From NCBI RefSeq assembly GCF_002802965.1, contig NZ_NXGA01000001.1:908744-972743 (forward strand): 64,000 nt of DNA, given 5' to 3'. This document shows positions 17,896 to 24,463 of this stretch, in pieces. Origin of the DNA: Sporolactobacillus pectinivorans (lineage in GTDB: Bacteria; Bacillota; Bacilli; Bacillales; Sporolactobacillaceae). The number at the start of each line of letters is the position of its first letter. Positions within the stretch are counted from its first letter, which is position 1. The notes under the pieces are model-generated. The model was not told the origin of the DNA and did no database searches. It was given only the letters and a program-made list of their open reading frames with translations. Made by a program: the position numbers and the translations under genes.

Positions 17896-19049
17896 TGCGA
17901 CCAATGAAACTGGCGGGTAATGAATTGATGTTCGGGGCAGGCAGCCTCGAGTATATACACAAAATACCTGAGAAACGGGTGTTTATCGTCATAGGTGGTT
18001 CCAGCATGGAGCGTAATGGGGTCCTGAATAAGGTGGAGAATCTTTTCCGGGACAATGGTGCTGAGGTTGCTCTATTTAAAGGAGTTAAATCAGATCCGCA
18101 ATTTTCAATCGTGTGGGAAGGCGTGGAAAAAATAAAACAATTCAAACCGGATCTGATTGTCGGACTGGGCGGAGGATCTGTGATGGATGCGGCCAAGGCC
18201 ATGTGGATCTATTATGAGCATCCTGAAATGACGACACTTGAAGCGCTGTTAAATGCAAAGTCATTTCCTAAATTACGGAAAAAAGCCAGATACCTTTGCA
18301 TTCCGACAACGAGCGGGTCGGCTAGTGAAGTTTCAAGATCAATTGTCATCAGTGATGATGAGAAGGATCTGAAACATGGATTGGGAAATATGGAAATGAT
18401 GCCTGACATAGCCATCTGCGATCCTGCAGTGGCGCTTTCGATGCCGCCGCATATTACCGCTGAAACGGGCATGGATGCGCTGACACACTCCATTGAATCC
18501 TTAGTTTCCAACAGAGCAAATTATCTTTCTGATATGCTGGCGACAAAAGCTGCATGTGATATTGCTGTCTACTTGCCTGAAGCCTATGCAAATGGGAAAA
18601 ATCTCGATGCACGGGACCATATGATGATGGCCTCCATGATGGCCGGTCTGGCTTTTACGAATGTTTCATTAGGCATTGTCCACTCTATGGCTCATACAAT
18701 TGGAGGATTTTATCATGTGAGCCACGGTCTGGCTGATGCGATTATACTGCCGTACATTATCAGGTACAACAGCCAGGTGCCCTATGCGAATAAAATTTAT
18801 AAGGAGCTGGGCAAAAAACTGGGCAATGAAAATCTGGCTGAACTCGTCGATCATCTGAATGAACGCTTGGGCATACAGAAAATTTTAAAAGAAGTCATTC
18901 CGGACGAAGCGGATTTTAAGAATAATTTGAACAGAATGGCGGAGATTGCAAAGAAAGACGGATGCACAAAAACGAATCCGATTATTCCTGAGGTATCGGG
19001 TTTTGCCGATTTGTTCATGGAATGCTATTACGGAGGGGAAAATCTATGA
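17892..19049 (+). CDS. Iron-containing alcohol dehydrogenase
   Basis: The 385-residue protein has the group III ADH pattern: nucleotide site GLGGGSVMDAAKAM, IPTTSGSASEVS, and metal ligands in GMDALTHSIES (Asp, His) and GIVHSMAHTIGGFYHVSHG (two His). Such enzymes reduce aldehydes or oxidise polyols with NAD(P)H and Fe2+ or Zn2+. Positioned between the phosphorylase and a TrpA-like lyase candidate, it may reduce an aldehyde released by aldol cleavage; that is inference. Overlaps on both sides are 4 bp (ATGA). Confidence 0.9.
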   Translation: MMRPMKLAGNELMFGAGSLEYIHKIPEKRVFIVIGGSSMERNGVLNKVENLFRDNGAEVALFKGVKSDPQFSIVWEGVEKIKQFKPDLIVGLGGGSVMDAAKAMWIYYEHPEMTTLEALLNAKSFPKLRKKARYLCIPTTSGSASEVSRSIVISDDEKDLKHGLGNMEMMPDIAICDPAVALSMPPHITAETGMDALTHSIESLVSNRANYLSDMLATKAACDIAVYLPEAYANGKNLDARDHMMMASMMAGLAFTNVSLGIVHSMAHTIGGFYHVSHGLADAIILPYIIRYNSQVPYANKIYKELGKKLGNENLAELVDHLNERLGIQKILKEVIPDEADFKNNLNRMAEIAKKDGCTKTNPIIPEVSGFADLFMECYYGGENL

Positions 19050-19765
19050 AACTGATCTGTTATTTGTCAAATGGATATCCCACCCTTAATGCAAGTAAAA
19101 TGATGGCGGAGAATTATGTTAATGCCGGATGTGATGTGATTGAAATTGATTTTCCAAGCCATGATCCATTTCTAGAAAATGAATTTATTGCCGACCGAAT
19201 GAAAATAGCATTGGAGAACTGTGATGATTACGATGCTTATATGCGGGAAATGATAGAGATTAAGAACGGGCTTCCTCAGACAAAATTTATATTGATGGTT
19301 TATGAAAATACTATTTTGGAGATAGGATCGGATAAGTTTATACGTTTCTGTTTAAAAAATGGTTTTGCCGATATTATTTTGGTAGGTATAAAGGAAGATA
19401 AAATAAAATCCGAACTCATTCGAAATAACCTGAGAGTCAGTTGCTATGTTCAATATCAATTGTTAGATGAGGAAGTAGAGCAGGCAAAAAATTCTAATGG
19501 CTTCGTCTATTTACAGGCGAAGCCAACTCAGGGAATCATCAATCAGAGATTCCCGTTGCTGAAAAATTGTATTGATTTTTTGAGGGATCAAGGTATTGAT
19601 CGCCCTATATATTGCGGGGTTGGTATTCGCACTCCTGAAGATATACTAATGGTTAAAGAATCCGGGGCAAATGGTGTATTCGTTGGAAGTGCTATTTTAA
19701 AGCTGCATGAAAATCTGCCCATGCTGGTGAAAACGATTAAGGAATATAAAGCTGCGTGTGATTAA
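19046..19765 (+). CDS. TrpA-like TIM-barrel protein without TrpB
   Basis: The 239-residue product (start ATG 19046, with GGAGGGG upstream and a 4-bp overlap with the dehydrogenase) aligns with tryptophan synthase alpha chains: YLSNGYPTLNA for the TAGDP region, VIEIDFPSHDPFLENEF for ELGIPFSDPLAD, LMVYENTI, VYLQAKPTQG and YCGVGIRTPEDI with FVGSAIL for the phosphate site. The catalytic Glu49 equivalent (Glu33) is kept, the Asp60 equivalent is Glu44. No trpB is adjacent. A retro-aldol cleavage of a phosphorylated ketose or related compound would fit the operon better than tryptophan synthesis. Confidence 0.8.
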   Translation: MKLICYLSNGYPTLNASKMMAENYVNAGCDVIEIDFPSHDPFLENEFIADRMKIALENCDDYDAYMREMIEIKNGLPQTKFILMVYENTILEIGSDKFIRFCLKNGFADIILVGIKEDKIKSELIRNNLRVSCYVQYQLLDEEVEQAKNSNGFVYLQAKPTQGIINQRFPLLKNCIDFLRDQGIDRPIYCGVGIRTPEDILMVKESGANGVFVGSAILKLHENLPMLVKTIKEYKAACD

Positions 19766-19886
19766 GATTTTTCAAAATTGTTGGTGCTGGTTCCCGACTA
19801 AAGAGGCACTTGGCAAGGATTCCTGATAGATTCCTCCTGAGTGCGTGATTGACTTTAGTAAATCATCGATCTGGAGGGACATAATT

Positions 19887-20753
19887 ATGGGAAGAGAAGG
19901 ACACAAGAACAGATTTATCAGTGAAGGTGAAGTACCAATGGGTATGAGTGACAATATCATTTCAACCGTTAACTACCTTGCTCATAAAAAATTTTGCCTT
20001 TTTGAGGAAAATGGTAATGTTGTAGATTTGGATTTTTTGGGTCCGGAAGCACTCAGGTATACTGAATCCGGTTCTGTAGATAAGCATGCACCGTTCAGTG
20101 TCGTCTGTGGCTATCGTGCCTATTCTCCTCGTGAGCATATCTATTTTCTGGATTTAGTCGTTTCGCACGGAAGCACGAAATCAGTGTCTGTAATATTGGA
20201 TACAGTTGATAGCATTGCAACGATCATTACTGCTGTTTTGCCGACAGCGGAGAAAATGAGCATTCCATTAATCGACCGTGCAAAGTACAATTTGCCTTTA
20301 ACAGCAGTCAACCTGGAAATCCGACATGCGAAAATCAATGCACCTTTTTCTCCAGCCACGAAAAGGCATATGGAGACCAGTGATCTAATCGGGAAACGGA
20401 TCTTGTTTTCTTACAGTGCTTCTGGAAGCTACGAACACATCTATCTCAACCGGGACTTTTACTGCTGGCATTGTATTGAAGGAAGTGCGAAAGGGCTATC
20501 TGATACAGATCGATGCTATTATTTGAAAATTGCGGAATACCTGTATTGTTTTATCTGGATAGAGAAAATCATTCCCACACTGGGTGTTGTTTTGGAAGAC
20601 TTAGATGTTATGCGCACCTATGGGAAACTTTATGGATATGACAGTTATGAAACGGGGGAAGTTTCAAATTTTGCAATTGGCTCCTACGCCGCTTTTTTAA
20701 ATCAGACGGAATATCCAGAAAGTAAATCAATTTTTGGAACCAACGCGTTTTAA
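19887..20753 (+). CDS. MoaF-like protein
   Basis: The 288-residue protein has two related halves; the C-terminal half (from about residue 170) reads GKRILFSYSASGSYEHIYLN, WHCIEGSAKGLSDTDRC, IWIEKIIPTLGVVLEDL and MRTYGKLYGYD, which I associate with the MoaF family of small beta-barrel proteins named for a gene near molybdopterin loci. No molybdenum cofactor gene is nearby. I use ATG 19887 because GGAGGG lies 10 bases upstream. It is the last gene of the operon, separated by 120 bp, and ends in a terminator. Its role in nucleoside metabolism is unknown. Confidence 0.65.
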   Translation: MGREGHKNRFISEGEVPMGMSDNIISTVNYLAHKKFCLFEENGNVVDLDFLGPEALRYTESGSVDKHAPFSVVCGYRAYSPREHIYFLDLVVSHGSTKSVSVILDTVDSIATIITAVLPTAEKMSIPLIDRAKYNLPLTAVNLEIRHAKINAPFSPATKRHMETSDLIGKRILFSYSASGSYEHIYLNRDFYCWHCIEGSAKGLSDTDRCYYLKIAEYLYCFIWIEKIIPTLGVVLEDLDVMRTYGKLYGYDSYETGEVSNFAIGSYAAFLNQTEYPESKSIFGTNAF

Positions 20754-20782
20754 GATCATATGTGTCTTAAAACGCGTTGGTT
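20738..20782 (+). terminator. 18-bp terminator hairpin enclosing the stop codon
   Basis: Bases 20738-20755 (AACCAACGCGTTTTAAGA) pair perfectly with 20765-20782 around a 9-base loop. The stop codon TAA of the MoaF-like gene is inside the left arm. The hairpin is followed by TTATATAATATC rather than a pure U-run. It closes the nucleoside operon. Confidence 0.8.
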
Positions 20783-20828
20783 ATATAATATCTTCGCCCC
20801 TTTGCTCAATATGGACAGTCATGTCAAA

Positions 20829-21217
20829 TTAACGGGTATCAACTGGATCGCCATTGGGCTTTTTTATCTTACTTATAAAACTAACAACCTTAAAAAACAA
20901 AGGTAAGTGGCGAGGTTCAGTTTCTACAATAAATTCAGCTGGCGTTTCAGGATCGTTGCGGGAATCATTTCCCTGGGCGGTGATATGGCCTTTCAATATG
21001 GCCATCTTTGGAATAATGATCTTCCAGTTGTGTCGATATCTTCTGATGAAACCGGTTTCATCATGACTTCCAACGACAAGCAACCCACCATGATTCGGGC
21101 TTATGGCCTAACGAGTGATGCGCTCATTTTTGATGATCTGATCAATTACGGTATTGAAATCCATTCATCAATGCTTTTTTTACTCACTTCAATACAGATT
21201 GGTTCATGATTTTTCAT
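20829..21217 (-). pseudogene. Degenerate unidentified gene
   Basis: On the minus strand an ATG at 21217 with GAGGAG upstream opens a frame (MKNHEPICIEVSKK) that hits a stop after 23 codons. The reading continues in another frame (IDQIIKNERITR), meets a TAG near 21113, then runs to 20829 as NHGGLLVVGSHDETGFIRRY and about 60 more residues. The GGLLVVGSH string recalls the nucleotide-binding domain of four-carbon acid sugar kinases (DUF1537), but the likeness is weak. The open frame on the opposite strand at 20907-21209 is judged a shadow. Confidence 0.45.
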
Positions 21218-21371
21218 CTCCTCATATCTCCATTTTATATTTAAATTATCCAAATTTGGGCTGGATTTTAAGTCCAACAAATTCCCACTCCAAACGAAAA
21301 ATTTTTAGCCTCAGCTTATACTAAATGCTCATTCAAACGGACCAAACTTTTTTGAAGGGAAAAATTTAGTC

Positions 21372-21384
21372 TCTAAATTAGAGT
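21372..21384. promoter_or_regulatory. 13-bp palindrome upstream of gabT
   Basis: CTCTAA-A-TTAGAG lies 125 bp before the gabT start in an otherwise featureless 290-bp stretch. It may be an operator. No regulator gene is adjacent. Confidence 0.3.
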
Positions 21385-21509
21385 TGAGTCCGTGTCCAAT
21401 TTTCATGAATCAACCCCAGAATGGTGGCATATTCTCATAGTTGCCAAATACCTTTATATAAGACGGCTTGCGTCAGGTGCATCGTTCGTCATCAATTGGG
21501 GGAATAGGC

Positions 21510-22790
21510 GTGAAATTTGAGGATTATCAGCCCTATTTAAGTCCGGCTTTGACGAAAGCGACGGATTTAATTGTGGAAAGCGGCCAAGGATGCTATCTGA
21601 CAGATAACCATGGTGATCGGTATCTGGATTTTGTTCAGGGTATTGCGGTCAATGCGCTTGGACACTGTCATCCGAAGATTGTCGAAGCTATCACGGAGCA
21701 GGCGAAGCAGTTAATCAATGCCTCGTTTAATTTAGTCAGTTACCCGGCGACATTGAAATTCGCAAAACGCCTGGCTGAAGAAACACCTGGGCGGCTGAAT
21801 TCTGTGTTCTTTTCCAATGGCGGTGCCGAAGCGGTGGACGGTGCCTTGAAACTGGCTAAAGTCTATACCCAAAGGCCGGCAATTATTGCTTTTAAGGGTT
21901 CCTTTCATGGGCGGACGTTCGGTGCCATGTCGGTGACCGGTTCGAATGCCAAATACCGGAAGTACTACGAGCCGCTGGTTGGTTCTGTTTATTTTACCGC
22001 GTACCCTTCCAAAGATTTGTGCCCGGAAGGATTCGACGAGGCGCAGCGGACGGCGTTCTGCCTGCACGAACTGGATCATCTTTTCGACTATCTCATTGCT
22101 CCGGATCAGGTGGCGGCAATCATTATGGAGCCGGTTCAGGGTGAGGGCGGCTATGTTGTTCCGGCGAAGGCCTTCGTTCAAAAGATTCGGGATCGATGTG
22201 ATCAACACGGTATTTTATTGATTATGGATGAGATTCAGTCCGGTTACGGACGAACAGGTAAAATGTTTGCCAGCGAGCATTTTGACGTTGTGCCGGATAT
22301 TCTTACGGTTGGCAAAGCGATCGCCGGCGGCTTGCCGATGAGTGCGGTGGTTTCCACGCCGGAGATTATGGCCGAATGGCATCCGGGAATGCACGGAACG
22401 ACATTTGGCGGCCATCCTATTTGTGCGGCAGCTGCTTTGGCGGTTTTAGATGAATTCAAACAGTCGCATTTACTGGATCACGTGAATGAGATGGGCGCGT
22501 ATTTAAAAGATCAATTAAAAGGGCTTCAAAATAAATATAGCTGTATTTCCGATGTTCGAGGACTTGGATTAATGCTGGCGATTGAATTTTCACATCCGGA
22601 TGGCACCCCGGGGGGAGAAATTTTGTCAAAAGTCAGAGAAGGCTGCCTGAAAGATAAGTTGCTGACGCTGTCCTGCGGTGTGCACGATAACGGCATGCGG
22701 TTTGCGACACCACTCAATGTGAAGAAAGAAGAGATTGATCAGGGGATTGCTATTATTGACAAAGTCATAAACCAAGTACAGAGAGATTAG
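21510..22790 (+). CDS. gabT: 4-aminobutyrate aminotransferase-type class III aminotransferase
   Basis: The 426-residue PLP enzyme carries the class III hallmarks: FVQGIAVNALGHCHP, SNGGAEAVDGALKLA, FKGSFHGRTFGAMSVTG, IMEPVQGEGGYVVP, MDEIQSGYGRTGKMFA and the Schiff-base lysine in LTVGKAIAGGLPMSAV. This fits GabT, although ornithine or acetylornithine aminotransferases share these motifs. The start is GTG 21510 with GGGGG seven bases upstream; an in-frame codon at 21468 lacks a ribosome site. It is followed 15 bp later by a 2-hydroxyacid dehydrogenase, probably cotranscribed. Confidence 0.85.
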   Translation: MKFEDYQPYLSPALTKATDLIVESGQGCYLTDNHGDRYLDFVQGIAVNALGHCHPKIVEAITEQAKQLINASFNLVSYPATLKFAKRLAEETPGRLNSVFFSNGGAEAVDGALKLAKVYTQRPAIIAFKGSFHGRTFGAMSVTGSNAKYRKYYEPLVGSVYFTAYPSKDLCPEGFDEAQRTAFCLHELDHLFDYLIAPDQVAAIIMEPVQGEGGYVVPAKAFVQKIRDRCDQHGILLIMDEIQSGYGRTGKMFASEHFDVVPDILTVGKAIAGGLPMSAVVSTPEIMAEWHPGMHGTTFGGHPICAAAALAVLDEFKQSHLLDHVNEMGAYLKDQLKGLQNKYSCISDVRGLGLMLAIEFSHPDGTPGGEILSKVREGCLKDKLLTLSCGVHDNGMRFATPLNVKKEEIDQGIAIIDKVINQVQRD

Positions 22791-22805
22791 GAAGGGAATG
22801 ATGTT

Positions 22806-23783
22806 ATGGTCAAGAAGAGAATCCTCTATTATAACATCGACGACAGCCTGGATTATGAGCGCGTGCTGCTCACTGAATGGGGCATTCAGAATATCGAATT
22901 GGTTGAAGTTAGGGATGATGGTCAGAAACCTTTTGTCGACCATGCCCGGGATGCAGATGGCGTTGTCGTTGAGTATCAGCAAATGACGCGGAAAGTCATC
23001 GAGCGATTGCCGAAACTGAAGATTATCGCACTTCAGGCGATCGGCGTAGATAATGTGGATGTCGCAGCGGCAACCGAGCAGGGTGTGTGTGTAACCAATT
23101 GTCCCGGTTTCTGTTCGGAAGAGGTGGCTCTGCATACGATCGGAATGATCATTGACCTGACACGGAAGATTACTTTTCTTGACCGCTCCGTACGACAGGG
23201 GAAATGGGACCCGTTATACGGTTATAAAACCCATCGCCTGGCTGGGAAGACAGTCGGACTCTATTTTTTCGGCAGTATTCCACAAGCAATGATGCCGATG
23301 CTGCGGGCGTTAAAGGTTAAAGTTCTCGCGTACGCGCCGACTAAAACGGAGGCTTTTTTGAAGAGATACGGTGCTGAAAAAGCGGAGACCTTCGAAAAAC
23401 TGCTGACGAAATCAGATATTCTTTCACTGCATTGTCCGCTCATGGATACAACCATGCATCTCATTTCAGAGAGAGAATTAAAGCTGATGAAAAAAAGCGC
23501 CTTTCTAATTAATACCGCGCGCGGCAAGGTCGTCGATGAAAAGTCACTCGTGAAAGCTTTAAAAACAGGCGAAATTAAAGCTGCGGCTGTCGATGTCATT
23601 GAAGATGAAATAACCGAAAAAAGCGACTTATTTACCCTCGAAAACACTATTATTACGCCTCACTCGGCTTTTGTCTCTGAAGACTCCTTCTACAATGCTA
23701 GAAAAATGACGTTGGAACAATTGATACAGCGATTGAGCAAAAATCAGAAACCCTCGCATTTAGTTAATCCGAGTGTTATCTAA
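22806..23783 (+). CDS. D-isomer specific 2-hydroxyacid dehydrogenase
   Basis: The 325-residue protein has the NAD-dependent 2-hydroxyacid dehydrogenase layout: LQAIGVDNVDVAAA, LSLHCPLMDTTMHLIS, FLINTARGKVVDEKSL with the substrate Arg, a Glu in VIEDE and the catalytic His in TPHSAFVS. The nucleotide-binding loop reads VGLYFFGSIPQAM, so the usual G-x-G-x-x-G is reduced to G-x-x-x-F-G, which could alter cofactor preference. AGGAAGGG precedes the ATG. It may reduce a keto acid made by the preceding aminotransferase. Confidence 0.85.
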   Translation: MVKKRILYYNIDDSLDYERVLLTEWGIQNIELVEVRDDGQKPFVDHARDADGVVVEYQQMTRKVIERLPKLKIIALQAIGVDNVDVAAATEQGVCVTNCPGFCSEEVALHTIGMIIDLTRKITFLDRSVRQGKWDPLYGYKTHRLAGKTVGLYFFGSIPQAMMPMLRALKVKVLAYAPTKTEAFLKRYGAEKAETFEKLLTKSDILSLHCPLMDTTMHLISERELKLMKKSAFLINTARGKVVDEKSLVKALKTGEIKAAAVDVIEDEITEKSDLFTLENTIITPHSAFVSEDSFYNARKMTLEQLIQRLSKNQKPSHLVNPSVI

Positions 23784-24026
23784 ACAAATGGCTTCGGACG
23801 CGAGAGAACAGGGGGAAGGAAATATTCTACGAGAATGAGAGCTTCTCCTCAAAGCGTGCTGACAGTGTGATGATTCTATTTGCTTAGCTTCTACCATTCT
23901 TGGCAGTCTACGATCATCTTTTCAGAATTTTGCGAAGGAAGAAAGACTGAGCTGGTTAGACAAATAGTGACAACTATTTCTTATATTAAATTTTAACCAC
24001 AAAAATGTCATGCTGATTTCATAAAA

Positions 24027-24055
24027 TTGACAAATGTATATTTTTTACTTATTCT
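24027..24055 (+). promoter_or_regulatory. Sigma-A promoter of the 24-31 kb polysaccharide operon
   Basis: TTGACA (24027-24032) and TATTCT (24050-24055) are spaced by exactly 17 bp. The predicted start near 24062 places the structured leader directly at the 5' end of the transcript. The upstream 23784-24026 stretch holds nothing else recognisable. Confidence 0.75.
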
Positions 24056-24076
24056 GTTTAAAAGGAAATGATGATA

Positions 24077-24124
24077 CTTGTCCGTTGAACGTGGGTGCCC
24101 CAGGACAAGAGGAGTTACTGGCAC
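24077..24124 (+). ncRNA. Candidate pseudoknotted leader RNA (riboswitch-like)
   Basis: CTTGTCC (24077-24083) pairs with GGACAAG (24103-24109). Within the enclosed loop GTGCC (24095-24099) can pair with GGCAC (24120-24124) downstream, giving an H-type pseudoknot; TGGG/CCCA (24092-24095, 24099-24102) is a competing inner hairpin. The element sits between a sigma-A promoter and an intrinsic terminator, as in transcriptional riboswitches. It does not match any aptamer consensus I know (c-di-GMP, c-di-AMP, preQ1, SAM, fluoride, ZTP, guanidine). The ligand, if any, is unknown. Confidence 0.55.
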
Positions 24125-24130
24125 AACCGG

Positions 24131-24170
24131 CCTTTTTCATGGCTTTTACCATGGAAAGGGTCTTTTTCTT
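24131..24170 (+). terminator. Intrinsic terminator in the leader
   Basis: CCTTTTTCATGG (24131-24142) pairs with CCATGGAAAGGG (24149-24160) over 12 bp with two wobbles and a 6-base loop, then TCTTTTTCTT. It lies 75 bp before the first gene of the operon and just after the candidate aptamer, so it is probably an attenuator. Confidence 0.8.
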
Positions 24171-24244
24171 TCTCGGTATGAAACGTTAGTCGTGTTGTGA
24201 TTCAGAAGTGAAAGTTTTTCAGTTTTCAAAGGGAGGATAAAAAA

Positions 24245-24463
24245 TTGAAACAGTGGATTCATTTTCGAAAGAAACGATCTGAACTCGCTAATTTGAGCAA
24301 AAGGGAAGCAGATTTGGATCTGCAGCTTCTGGAAACCAAAAACAGAATAGAGAAGTTGAGCCGAGTCGAGCAGGAAACGGTTAACAACCTGATCAAAAAT
24401 GAAAAACGTTTGGTTGAAATTGAACAACAGTTGAAGACTTTCATTTTGGGAGTCAAATCATGA
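24245..24463 (+). CDS. Small coiled-coil protein
   Basis: This 72-residue product is almost wholly helical with heptad-like Leu/Ile spacing (LSKREADLDLQLLETKNRIE). It has no membrane segment and no catalytic motif. The TTG start has GGGAGGA 8 bases upstream and the stop overlaps the following gene (ATGA), so translation is coupled. The next protein begins with a similar charged coiled coil, so the two may associate. Function unknown. Confidence 0.7.
   Translation: MKQWIHFRKKRSELANLSKREADLDLQLLETKNRIEKLSRVEQETVNNLIKNEKRLVEIEQQLKTFILGVKS

Noticed and set aside
8453..19765. TrpF-like and TrpA-like genes as a split tryptophan operon.
   Set aside because: No trpE, D, C or B is present, the two genes lie in divergent operons of a GntR regulon with nucleoside transport genes, and the TrpA-like protein has a changed catalytic acid.
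20907..21209. Plus-strand open frame of 100 codons.
   Set aside because: It lies opposite a minus-strand gene remnant with a proper ribosome site and protein-like composition, and has no family resemblance.
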